Assembly: GCA_022822365.1 (NCBI GenBank)
Contig: JAJEBV010000026.1
Span: 1 to 64,000 of the forward strand
Reading direction: 5' to 3'
From: Thermoanaerobaculia bacterium
GTDB taxonomy: Bacteria > Acidobacteriota > Thermoanaerobaculia > Multivoradales > Multivoraceae
Length of the DNA stretch: 64,000 nucleotides
Part shown: positions 56,322 to 64,000 of the stretch, piece by piece
Layout: each line of letters opens with the position of its first letter
Position numbering within the stretch: the stretch's first letter is position 1
Position numbers and translations under genes: made by a program
Notes under the pieces: generated by a model
Told to the model about the DNA's origin: nothing
Databases searched by the model: none
The model's input: only the letters and a program-made list of their open reading frames with translations

Positions 56322-57875
56322 ATGAAGCGAACCCATCGACGCGAGTTCCTAAGGACCGTGGGAGCGGCGACGGCAGGCGTGGCCGTTGCGTGCAGTCTGC
56401 GGTCCGAGCGGGACCTGGATCGGTTGCCCAATGTCGTCTTCATCCTGGCCGACGACATGGGCTACGGCGACATCACCGGGTTGAACCGCGACTCGCGGAT
56501 CCCGACCGCGAACATCGATCGCCTGATCCGCGAAGGCCGGTACTTCACCGACGCCCATTCGCCCTCGGCCCTGTGCACGCCGACCCGCTACGGCGTGCTC
56601 ACCGGCCGCTACTGCTTCCGCACGCGGGTCAAGCGCAGCGTGCTCTGGGGCTACAGCCGCCACCTGATCGAGCCCGAGCGCACGACGGTCGCGTCGCTCC
56701 TCAGGGACAGCGGCTATCGAACCCACTGCATCGGCAAATGGCACCTGGGCATGGACATGCCGGCGCGGGGAGGTGGCGGCTTCCCCGAGGGCGACGAAGT
56801 CGTCGACCAGCGCTCGTACACGGGCGATGTCGACTGGGCGGGCCGGATCGAGAACGGGCCGGTCGCCAACGGCTTCGACACGTTCTACGGCATCTCGGCT
56901 TCGCTCGACATGCACCCCTACATCTACATCGAGGACGATCGCTTCCTCGGCGAGTGCACCGCCCTGAACGACCTGCTCTTCATCACCGAGGACACCAGGG
57001 AAGAGCGCTACGGCGACAACCTTGGCCCGGCCCATGCCGACTTCCGCGCCGACGAGGTGATGCCGAAGCTGACCCGGCGGACCGTGGAGACGATCGAGGC
57101 CCAGACCGCCGGCGAGCCGTTCTTCGTCTTTCTCGGCCTCACGGCTCCCCACATCCCGATCGTTCCCTCGGAGAGGTTCCGAGGACTGAGCGAGATCGGG
57201 CCATACGGCGATTTCTGCCTCGAGGTCGACGACACGGTGGGGCAGGTGCTCGACGCCCTCGATCGCAAGGGACTGGCCGACGACACGCTCGTCATCTTCA
57301 CCGCGGACAACGGCTGTGCCCCCTACATCGGAGTCGAGGAGATGAACGAGCAGGGGCACTACCCCAGCTACGTCTACCGGGGCTACAAGTCGGACATCTA
57401 CGAGGGAGGCCATCGGATTCCGTTCGCCGTCCGCTGGCCGCGGCGGATCCCGGCGGGAACCCGTTCGGACGAGATCATCTGCCTGACGGACCTGCTGGCG
57501 ACCTGCGCCGGCCTCACCGGCACGAGGCTCCCGGAAGACGCCGGCGAGGACAGCTACGACATTCTCCCGGCGCTCCTCGGCGGGCCCCTGTCCGCGCCGA
57601 TCCGGGAGGCGACCGTGTATCAGGCCGGCGACGGCTCGTACGCGATCCGGCAGGGGCGCTGGAAGCTGGAGGACACGCCGAGCTCCGGCGGCTACTACCG
57701 GGTGTCCCGCGAAGAGGCGCGCGAAGCCGGCCTGCCGGAGATCCAGCTCTACGACCTGTTGGCGGACGTGGGCGAACGGAGGAACGTGTACGCGGAGCAT
57801 CCCGACGTGGTCGAACACCTGATGGCCCTGCTCGACAAGTACAAGCGGGAACCACGCAGCGCACCCGTGCTCTAG
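56322..57875 (+). CDS. Tat-exported sulfatase, arylsulfatase A-like
   Basis: The 517-residue protein starts with a twin-arginine signal (HRREFLRTVG) and has the type I sulfatase core: FILADDMGYGD (metal ligands), C85-T-P-T-R at the formylglycine site, GKWHLG, FTADNGC and AVRWPRRIPAG. C85 must be oxidised by a maturase not seen here. It hydrolyses sulfate esters in the periplasm, probably from algal or sponge-type sulfated glycans. It faces the next sulfatase gene tail to tail. Confidence 0.92.
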   Translation: MKRTHRREFLRTVGAATAGVAVACSLRSERDLDRLPNVVFILADDMGYGDITGLNRDSRIPTANIDRLIREGRYFTDAHSPSALCTPTRYGVLTGRYCFRTRVKRSVLWGYSRHLIEPERTTVASLLRDSGYRTHCIGKWHLGMDMPARGGGGFPEGDEVVDQRSYTGDVDWAGRIENGPVANGFDTFYGISASLDMHPYIYIEDDRFLGECTALNDLLFITEDTREERYGDNLGPAHADFRADEVMPKLTRRTVETIEAQTAGEPFFVFLGLTAPHIPIVPSERFRGLSEIGPYGDFCLEVDDTVGQVLDALDRKGLADDTLVIFTADNGCAPYIGVEEMNEQGHYPSYVYRGYKSDIYEGGHRIPFAVRWPRRIPAGTRSDEIICLTDLLATCAGLTGTRLPEDAGEDSYDILPALLGGPLSAPIREATVYQAGDGSYAIRQGRWKLEDTPSSGGYYRVSREEAREAGLPEIQLYDLLADVGERRNVYAEHPDVVEHLMALLDKYKREPRSAPVL

Positions 57876-57886
57876 CAGTCCGGCAG

Positions 57887-59284
57887 CTACTTCGCGTTCG
57901 TCGCGGGAAGGAACCCTGCGAGTTCCTCGACGACGGCGGCGTACTCCGGCAGGGAAGCCAGGTTGGTCCACTCGTTCGGGTCGGCGTGATGGTCGTAGAG
58001 CTCCCTGCCGCCGTCGTGGTACTCGATGTAGCGCCATCGCTCGGTGCGGATGGAGTGGTTGCGATAGCCGTACGTCGTCAGCACGGGTCGCGGCCACTCG
58101 GCCTCCGGGTTCTCCAGCAGGGGCACGAGGCTCCGGCCGTCCAGACCGGTGCGGCCGGGAACTCCGGCAAGCTCGACCAGGGTGGGGTACAGATCGATCA
58201 GGCTGACCGGGCGTGGACTCGTGGCACCGCGCCGCGCCGGCAAGGAGATGATCAGCGTCGTGCGGGTGGCCACTTCCCAGAGTGCGTGCTTCCGCCAGTG
58301 CTGCTTCTGGCCGAGATGCCAGCCGTGGTCGCCCCAGAGCACGACGATCGTGTTGCCGGCGTGCTCGCTCGCGTCCAGGGCGTCCAGTAGCCGGCCGACG
58401 TGGGTGTCGACGAAGCTGATCGTGGCCAGATAGCTCTGCACCGCCCGCTGCCACTGGTCGTGCCTCAGCACCATCGCGTGGTCCTCGCCGTGCCGGCTGA
58501 AGTTGCGGGAGTTCGAGACTGCGTACACCTCCGCCGCGAGCTTCTTTCCGAACGCCGGAAGGTCGTCCCGGTCGCTGTCCAGGGTCGCCGGCAGCTCGAT
58601 GCCTTCGAGCGGGTGCAGGTCGAAGTACTTCCTGGGCACGTACCAGGGCAGGTGCGGCTTGGTGAAGCCGCAGGCCAGGAAGAAGGGCTTCTGGCGCGGC
58701 TTGTTCAGCTCGCCGATCGTCCAGTCCACGATCTGGACATCGAACATCTCGGAGTCGTCCACGTCGAGCGGCCCCCAGGGCGCCCAGGCCGACTCCGGGA
58801 CGCCTTCCTGCCGTTCGCCGATGTGCCGGGGTCCTCTCGGCCGCGCCGGCGTGTAGTACTCGTCCCAGGAGTCCGGATCGCCGGCGCGCGTTCCATGGAA
58901 GATCTTGCCGCCGCCCTGCGTGGAGTAGCCATGCGCCTTCAGGTGCTGCATCAGGGTCACGGCGTCGGGCAGCTTCTCGCGAAACCGCTCGCCGTTGCCG
59001 TAGACGCCGGAGTTCGACGGCAGGACGCCCGAGAGCAGACTGACCCGGGAGGGGTTGCAGAGAGGCGCCGGCGCGTAGGCCCTGGTGAACGACACGCCGC
59101 GGCTCCCCAGGCGATCGATGTTCGGCGTGCTCGCCTGCGGGTGGCCGCCCAGGTGGCCGACCCAGTCGTTCAGGTCGTCGACGGCGATGAAGAGGATGTT
59201 GGGAGGCCGGTCCTGCGCAGGCGCGGGTGTAGCGACGAGCGCGGACAAGGCGATGAGCGATGCAGCGAATGGGAACCTGAGCAT
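57887..59284 (-). CDS. sulfatase, iduronate-2-sulfatase-like
   Basis: The 465-residue protein has a signal peptide (ALSALVATPAPAQ), AVDDLNDWVG (metal site with the DDLNDW form of iduronate/choline sulfatases), C76-N-P-S-R at the formylglycine position, CGFTKPHLPWYVP, and LWGDHGWHLGQK. This arrangement is diagnostic of the IDS-like branch rather than arylsulfatase A. Its ATG at 59282-59284 faces the third sulfatase gene, from which it is divergent, with 65 bases between starts. Confidence 0.92.
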   Translation of the reverse strand: MLRFPFAASLIALSALVATPAPAQDRPPNILFIAVDDLNDWVGHLGGHPQASTPNIDRLGSRGVSFTRAYAPAPLCNPSRVSLLSGVLPSNSGVYGNGERFREKLPDAVTLMQHLKAHGYSTQGGGKIFHGTRAGDPDSWDEYYTPARPRGPRHIGERQEGVPESAWAPWGPLDVDDSEMFDVQIVDWTIGELNKPRQKPFFLACGFTKPHLPWYVPRKYFDLHPLEGIELPATLDSDRDDLPAFGKKLAAEVYAVSNSRNFSRHGEDHAMVLRHDQWQRAVQSYLATISFVDTHVGRLLDALDASEHAGNTIVVLWGDHGWHLGQKQHWRKHALWEVATRTTLIISLPARRGATSPRPVSLIDLYPTLVELAGVPGRTGLDGRSLVPLLENPEAEWPRPVLTTYGYRNHSIRTERWRYIEYHDGGRELYDHHADPNEWTNLASLPEYAAVVEELAGFLPATNAK

Positions 59285-59349
59285 GCGGCCTCCCGACCTT
59301 CGTTGACCCGCTCTACTATAGGGCTGGATCGAACGGCTAGAGTCGTCGC

Positions 59350-60411
59350 GTGGAGCAGACCCGCCGGACCTTCCTGGCCTCGTCCGCCGCGATGCTGAGC
59401 GCGGCGGCGTTGCCCGCCAGGCGACCGCAGGCCGCTCGCCCGCCCAACATCCTGCTGTGCATCTCGGACGACCAGTCCTGGTTGCACACCGGTGCAGGGG
59501 GCGATCCCGTCGTGCGCACGCCGGGCTTCGACCGGGTGGCGGCGGAGGGGGTCCTCTTCCCGAACGCCTTCTGCGACGCGCCGACCTGCGGACCTTCGCG
59601 GAGCGCGCTCGTGACCGGTCAGCCGATCTGGCGACTCGAGGAAGCGGGGAACATCCACAGCACCCTGCCGGCGAAGTTCGCCACCTATACCGAACTGCTG
59701 GAGCAGGTGGGCTATGCCATCGGGCACACGCGGAAGGGCTGGGGTCCGGGGCGGTTGCCGCCGGGAGGCCGCACGCGCAACCCGGCCGGCGACAAGTTCG
59801 AGAGCTTCGAGGCCTTTCTTCAGACCCGCGGCGAGGGCCAGCCGTTCTGCTTCTGGCTCGGCAGCTACGACCCGCACCGGCCCTACACGGCGGGCTCGGG
59901 GCAGGAATCGGGCAAGGACCCGGCGGACGTCGAGGTCCCGCCGCACCTGCCGGATCACCCGATCGTCCGCGACGACATTCTCGACTACTACGTCGAGGTG
60001 GAGCGGTTCGATGGAAGGGTGAACGCCGCCCTCGGACTCCTCGAGCAGGCGGGGGAACTCGAGAACACGCTCGTCGTCGTCACCAGCGATCACGGCATGC
60101 CGTTCCCGCGGGCGAAGGCCAGCCTGTACGACTACGGCAGCCGGGTGCCGCTGGCGGTTCGCTGGGGCGAGGAGATTCCCGGCGGTCGGGTCGTCGACGA
60201 CTTCGTCAGCCTGAGCGACCTGGCTCCGACGTTCCTCGAGGCGGCGGGACTGGAGCCCGCGGAGGGGATGACGGCGCGCAGCCTGTTGCCGCTGCTCGCC
60301 TCTTCGGCCGGCGATCCCCGGGCCCTGGGCCTCCCCGCGCCCTGGGACTACTACCTCTACTACGGTCGGAGAGTGAACGAGGACTGGGAAGTCGATCCGC
60401 CGCCGGGCTAG
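59350..60411 (+). CDS. sulfatase, short (possibly C-terminally truncated)
   Basis: The 353-residue protein starts at GTG with a Tat-like signal (QTRRTFLASSAAM), then CISDDQSW, C80-G-P-S-R, GSYDPHRPY and SDHGMPFP. The family resembles heparan N-sulfatases (SGSH-like), which are usually about 450-500 residues. Here the frame ends about 50 residues after the SLLPLL segment, lacking the C-terminal subdomain. The activity is therefore uncertain. It precedes the ArsC-like gene by 33 bases. Confidence 0.8.
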   Translation: MEQTRRTFLASSAAMLSAAALPARRPQAARPPNILLCISDDQSWLHTGAGGDPVVRTPGFDRVAAEGVLFPNAFCDAPTCGPSRSALVTGQPIWRLEEAGNIHSTLPAKFATYTELLEQVGYAIGHTRKGWGPGRLPPGGRTRNPAGDKFESFEAFLQTRGEGQPFCFWLGSYDPHRPYTAGSGQESGKDPADVEVPPHLPDHPIVRDDILDYYVEVERFDGRVNAALGLLEQAGELENTLVVVTSDHGMPFPRAKASLYDYGSRVPLAVRWGEEIPGGRVVDDFVSLSDLAPTFLEAAGLEPAEGMTARSLLPLLASSAGDPRALGLPAPWDYYLYYGRRVNEDWEVDPPPG

Positions 60412-60444
60412 AGTTGCCTCAACCCCCTCTGGAAGGAGAAACGC

Positions 60445-60774
60445 ATGAACAGAGTCGACTGGTACTACCACCGCAACGGCTGAACGAGCTGCAAGAGAGC
60501 GTCCAAGTTGATGGACGCACGCGGCGCGGAGATTGCGGACAGGACCCCGGCGAGCCGCAAGCTGGGCCGGGAGGACGCGGAGGCGCTGCTCGCCGACGCG
60601 GAGACCCTCTACGTCGCCAAGGGGCGAAAACAGACGGAACTGCAGGCGTCGGATCCAGGTGCGGCCGACATGATGTTGGGCCCGACGGGCAACCTCCGGG
60701 CGCCGGTGGTCAGGGTGGGCCGCACGCTGATCGTGGGCTACCACGAAGAGGCGCTGAACCAGGCCCTCGGCTGA
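60445..60774 (+). CDS. ArsC/Spx-like thioredoxin-fold protein, probable selenoprotein
   Basis: Reading through TGA at codon 13 gives a 109-residue ArsC/Spx-type protein: DWYYHRNG-X13-T-S-C16-KRASKLM, a helical centre (LADAETLYVAKGRKQTEL) and a cis-Pro segment NLRAPVVRVG. TGA falls at the redox residue of a UxxC motif. GGAAGGAG at 60431-60438, six bases before the ATG at 60445, strongly supports translation from there. The ATG at 60508 would lose the redox strand. I recall a family described as ArsC family (seleno)protein. Arsenate reductase or thiol-redox roles are both possible. Confidence 0.85.
60481..60483 (+). other. in-frame TGA, probable selenocysteine codon (UxxC)
   Basis: TGA occupies the first redox position of the ArsC-like motif, with Cys three codons later. 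It is preceded by 12 in-frame codons after a strong ribosome site. Cysteine codons TGC/TGT differ from TGA by one base, as expected for Cys/Sec exchange. Confidence 0.8.
60499..60518 (+). promoter_or_regulatory. candidate bacterial SECIS hairpin
   Basis: GCGTCC (60499-60504) pairs perfectly with GGACGC (60513-60518) around the loop AAGTTGAT. The stem begins 15 bases after the TGA, a workable distance for SelB-dependent recoding. The loop has no G in its first two positions, which is unusual. Confidence 0.5.
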
Positions 60775-60781
60775 TCGAGTC

Positions 60782-63346
60782 TCAGTTGTAGCTGAGGGGC
60801 CTGACGTCCTCCGGGTCGTCGCCCTCGAACAGCAGGCGGCCGTCGATGAAGCGGGCGCTGGGGAGCGCCACCGCGAAGACCTCGCCCAACTGCTCGACGG
60901 CGTGGACCGTCAGCGTCTCCAGCACGTCGGCGGGCAGATCCTCCAGGTCGGCCTCGTTCTGCTTCGGCAGCACGATCTCCCGGATGCCGGCGCGCACCGC
61001 GCCCAGCACCTTCTCCTTGACTCCGCCGATCGGCAGCACGCGGCCGGAGAGCGTGATCTCTCCCGTCATCGCGATGCGCGCTTTCGCCGGCCGGCCGGCT
61101 AGCGCCGAGACCAGCGCGGCCGCCATCGTCACCCCGGCTGAGGGGCCGTCCTTGGGGATGGCCCCTGCCGGTACATGGATGTGCACGTCGGTCTCGAAAC
61201 TCCCGGGCGGGATCCGCAGCGCCTCGGCGTTCGACCTGGCGTAGGTCCAGGCCGCCCGCGCCGACTCCTTCATCACGTCGCCGAGCTGTCCGGTGAGCTG
61301 GAGCTCGCCCTTGCCTGTCGTCTTTTCGACCTCGACGAACATGATGTCGCCGCCGACCGGCGTGTAGTACATGCCGGTGGCGACGCCGACCGCGTCCCGT
61401 TCGAGCGCCCGCTCGGGCCGGACGCGGGGGCGGCCCAGGAACTCCCGTACCTCGGTGGCGCCCACGTTCGTCGTCGCGACCTCTTCCTCGGCCTCGTCGG
61501 CGCTTTCGTCCGGTTCCTCGGGCGTCGACGCGAGCTTGCGTGCGACCTTGCGCACCATGCGGCCGAGTTCCCGCTCCAGTTGCCGGACGCCGGCTTCGTG
61601 GGTGTAGTGGGAGATCACCTCGCCGAGCGCCTCGTCGCCGACCTCGATCTGGTCGGCCGACAGGCCGCCATTGCGCACGGCGCGGGGCAGCAGGAACTGG
61701 CGGGCGATGCCGAGCTTCTCCCGCTCGGTGTAGCCCGAGAACTCGACCGTCTCCATGCGGTCGCGCAGCGGCGCCGGGATGTTCTGGGTAAAGTTCGCGG
61801 TGGCGATGAACAGCACCTGGCTCAGGTCGTAGGGGACCCCGAGGTAATGGTCGATGAAGGCGCTGTTCTGCGCCGGGTCGAGCACCTCGAGCAGGGCGGC
61901 GGAAGGGTCGCCCTGGAGCGACGCGCCGAGCTTGTCGACCTCGTCGAGCAGGAAGACCGGGTTCTTGACCCCGGCCTGTTTCATGCCGTGGAGGATGCGG
62001 CCGGGCATCGAGCCGACGTAGGTGCGCCGGTGGCCCCGGATGTCCGCCTCGTCGCGAGCGCCGCCGAGCGAGACGCGGACGTACTCGCGGCCCATGGCGC
62101 GCGCGATGGACTTGGCGATCGACGTCTTGCCGACTCCTGGGGGGCCGGCGAACAGCAGGATCGGGCTGCGGCCGGATTCGTCGGTGCGCGCGTCTTCGGC
62201 TTCTTCCCGCCGGGCCCGCCGGTCGTGCATGACCCGCACCGCCAGGAACTCGAGGATGCGGTCCTTCACGTCGTCGAGGCCGTAGTGGTCCTCGTCCAGG
62301 ATGCGGGCCGCGTCGTCGAGGTCGAGGCGTTCCTCGCTCAGCTCGCTCCAGGGCAGTTCGCACACGGTCTCGATGTAGGTGCGGACGACCTGGGACTCCA
62401 TCGACTCGCGGCCCATGCGCTCCAGGCGCCGGAACTCACGGTCGACCTCCTTGCGGGCCGCTTCCGGCAGCTCCAGGTCGGCGACGCGGTCCTTGAGTTC
62501 CTCGAGATCGTCGGCGCCGTCGTCGTCGCCCAGTTCCTTGCGGATCGCCTTCAACTGCTCGCGGAGGTACATCTCGCGCTGACGGTCGCCGAGCTCCTCC
62601 TGGACCTGGGTGTTGATGTCCTCCTGGGCGTCGAGGACCTTGATCCGCCGCTGGACGAGGGTCAGGACGCGGCGCATCCGCTCCTCGACCGCCAGGGTCT
62701 CGAGCAGGGACTGGTGGTCGTTGGCCGGGAGTTCGAGGTGCCCCGCCACCAGGTCGGCGAGCTGCCCGGAGTCGCTGACCGCGCGCAGCGTCTTCGTGAT
62801 GACGTCGTTCGGGATACCGGACCGGGCGCCCAGCTCGGCGGCGCGGTTTCGCAGTTCCTCGTCGAGGGCGACGAAGGCGAGGTCCTTCGGATCGACCGGC
62901 AGCAGTTCCTCCGCCGGCGACACGGTGGCGGTGAGGTGCTCCTCGCCCTCCTCGATGCGCAGCACGATGCCGCGGTGGAGTCCGACGACGACCGCCTGGG
63001 TGCCGCGCAGGCCGTGCTGGAGCTGGACGACCCGGGCGACGACGCCGATCGTGTGCAGGCCGAGGGGGTCGACCTCCTCGTTCTTCTCGCGCTGAAGCAG
63101 GGCGAAGAACGTGCGCTCTGGATGCTCGGCGGCGGCCTGGATCGCGCTCAGCGTGTCGGCCCGTCCGATCTCCATCGGCATCGTGACTCCCGGATAGACG
63201 ACCAGGTCGCGGAGGACGATGACGGGCAGCTCCGGCATGGGCCCTTTTGCCCGCCTGGCCAGCGGCGCTTCGGGCAGCGCCTGTTCCGCGGGCGGCGCCT
63301 CTCCCTCGGCCTCGTGGTTCTCGTGCCGGTCGTCGGGTTCGGTCAT
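60782..63346 (-). CDS. lon: ATP-dependent Lon protease
   Basis: The 854-residue protein has the N-terminal Lon substrate-binding domain (MPELPVIVLRDLVVYPGVTMPM), a coiled coil, an AAA+ module with GPPGVGKTSIAKSIARAMG (around 405-420) and a C-terminal protease domain with S736 (DGPSAG) and K779 (GGVKEK) as the catalytic dyad. It is longer than the E. coli enzyme by about 70 residues, partly an acidic insertion before the protease domain (DESADEAEEEVA). It degrades misfolded and regulatory proteins. An AT-rich stretch upstream probably holds its promoter. Confidence 0.96.
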   Translation of the reverse strand: MTEPDDRHENHEAEGEAPPAEQALPEAPLARRAKGPMPELPVIVLRDLVVYPGVTMPMEIGRADTLSAIQAAAEHPERTFFALLQREKNEEVDPLGLHTIGVVARVVQLQHGLRGTQAVVVGLHRGIVLRIEEGEEHLTATVSPAEELLPVDPKDLAFVALDEELRNRAAELGARSGIPNDVITKTLRAVSDSGQLADLVAGHLELPANDHQSLLETLAVEERMRRVLTLVQRRIKVLDAQEDINTQVQEELGDRQREMYLREQLKAIRKELGDDDGADDLEELKDRVADLELPEAARKEVDREFRRLERMGRESMESQVVRTYIETVCELPWSELSEERLDLDDAARILDEDHYGLDDVKDRILEFLAVRVMHDRRARREEAEDARTDESGRSPILLFAGPPGVGKTSIAKSIARAMGREYVRVSLGGARDEADIRGHRRTYVGSMPGRILHGMKQAGVKNPVFLLDEVDKLGASLQGDPSAALLEVLDPAQNSAFIDHYLGVPYDLSQVLFIATANFTQNIPAPLRDRMETVEFSGYTEREKLGIARQFLLPRAVRNGGLSADQIEVGDEALGEVISHYTHEAGVRQLERELGRMVRKVARKLASTPEEPDESADEAEEEVATTNVGATEVREFLGRPRVRPERALERDAVGVATGMYYTPVGGDIMFVEVEKTTGKGELQLTGQLGDVMKESARAAWTYARSNAEALRIPPGSFETDVHIHVPAGAIPKDGPSAGVTMAAALVSALAGRPAKARIAMTGEITLSGRVLPIGGVKEKVLGAVRAGIREIVLPKQNEADLEDLPADVLETLTVHAVEQLGEVFAVALPSARFIDGRLLFEGDDPEDVRPLSYN

Positions 63347-63415
63347 GTGTCGAGTGCCTCGCGGTTCGGGGCGGTTGTCGTTCTCTCTGTCCGCCGGAAC
63401 GGAGCTGGCGCAGGA

Positions 63416-63470
63416 TCTTATTCCATTTCGCTTAGGTTGTACATATCTTAGTGTTATCTCATAAAGATCG
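63416..63470 (-). promoter_or_regulatory. AT-rich region, probable lon promoter
   Basis: In a very GC-rich window, this stretch is conspicuously AT-rich. On the minus strand it contains two TAAGAT -10-like sequences (about 63416-63421 and 63445-63450) but no strong -35. It overlaps the 3' end of the acyltransferase gene. No CIRCE or clear heat-shock box is seen. Confidence 0.4.
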
Positions 63471-64000
63471 ATCCAGCGACTCCTCCTTGCGTCGCCAGCG
63501 GTCGTTCAGCCAGCTCGCTGCTTCGTCCGGCTTCACTGTCGCGATCGGAGTCGTTTCCCAGGCCACTTCCACCGACCCCGCGGCGCCGCCGAGGAACTCC
63601 CAGAACGTTGAGGGCCGCGGGTAGGCAAGCGTCAGGTCGACGATCGAGCCGCCGCCCGGGGCGAGCGCTTCGATCATCGCGGCGAGGCCGCCGGCGCGGG
63701 GCGGCAGCAGGCGCCGGTAAGGCCCGCCAAGGGCCTCGCGCTTGGCGACGGTGAAGCGCGTGCCCTCGGCGAACGAGAGGATGGCGGCGGGGGAGTCGAG
63801 CAGGGCGGCCGCGGCGTCCGCCACGCGGCGGCGGTCACCGTCGCGGCGGCTCGCCGCATCGGCCCCGCGCCGGGTCCGACGCCGCAGCACCGGAAAGTCG
63901 AAGGCGAGGATGATCAGGCCGAAGATCGGCACATAGAGGAGTTCGCGCTTGCTCAGGAACGTGACGATCGGCCCGCGGGTGGCGATGAGACTCTGGACCA
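63459..64000 (-). CDS. PlsC-type acyltransferase, partial at its 5' end
   Basis: The C-terminal 180 or so residues are in the window; the frame runs off the right edge. FLSKRELLYVPIFGLIILAFD (motif II region) and FAEGTRF (motif III) mark a 1-acyl-glycerol-3-phosphate acyltransferase of the YihG-like branch. The catalytic HxxxxD would lie outside. It transfers acyl groups to lysophosphatidic acid at the inner membrane. A GTG at 63930-63932 is not the real start, since conserved residues continue upstream of it. Confidence 0.85.
   Translation of the reverse strand, partial: VQSLIATRGPIVTFLSKRELLYVPIFGLIILAFDFPVLRRRTRRGADAASRRDGDRRRVADAAAALLDSPAAILSFAEGTRFTVAKREALGGPYRRLLPPRAGGLAAMIEALAPGGGSIVDLTLAYPRPSTFWEFLGGAAGSVEVAWETTPIATVKPDEAASWLNDRWRRKEESLDRSL

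Noticed and set aside
60508..60774. Short hypothetical protein starting at 60508
   Set aside because: It would begin inside the ArsC-like fold. The strong ribosome site at 60431-60438 points to the start at 60445 with TGA read through.

Overview
This is a dense, high-GC bacterial chromosomal window with about 50 protein genes and no rRNA, tRNA, CRISPR array or transposase that I can recognise. The cell is Gram-negative: there is a TonB receptor, a porin, a small outer-membrane barrel, many lipoproteins and Tat or Sec exported enzymes. Periplasmic quinoproteins, c-type cytochromes, three sulfatases, SMP-30 and Uma2 proteins, and two genes that read as selenoproteins, suggest an uncultured Acidobacteriota-like heterotroph. 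That placement is inference only. No gap exceeds 300 bases.

Layout. 1-9.7 kb: exported hydrolases (beta-lactamase fold, SMP-30, amidase, epoxide hydrolase, metallo-beta-lactamase fold) with a sodium/solute symporter. 9.7-14.2 kb: a DUF4202-like gene converging on an uncharacterised gene that is coupled to a siroheme sulfite/nitrite reductase, whose promoter region carries a 17-bp palindrome. 14.3-28.3 kb: oxidative periplasmic enzymes, namely three PQQ-type beta-propeller proteins, a diheme cytochrome next to one of them, and two tandem cytochrome c/copper-monooxygenase-like fusions. 28.3-32.5 kb: a tightly overlapping four-gene membrane operon of unknown function, with a MotA/ExbB/ZorA-like and a MotB/ExbD/ZorB-like member. 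32.5-40 kb: thermonuclease, a PD-(D/E)XK protein with a paralogue at 20.9 kb, a peptide-type ABC importer lacking ATPases, RsgA, a GNAT and a Uma2 protein. 40-50.7 kb: a catabolic island (symporter, Rieske oxygenase with a Glu-type bridging position, TonB receptor, IclR-HTH/GcvT fusion, two FAD oxidoreductases, small DMT-like membrane protein) that looks built for uptake and demethylation of a quaternary-ammonium or related methylated compound. 50.8-53.5 kb: a thioredoxin/CxxCH/PDZ gene with an in-frame TGA at a CxxU motif and a second in-frame TAG, followed by a DsbD-N/EF-hand protein. 53.5-64 kb: porin, lipoprotein, PPK2, three sulfatases, an ArsC-like gene with TGA at a UxxC motif, Lon, and a partial acyltransferase.

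The strongest points for follow-up are the two recoded TGA genes, the in-frame TAG in one of them, the IclR-GcvT fusion, the four-gene membrane operon, and a palindromic repeat family, one copy of which supplies the N-terminus of a quinoprotein.
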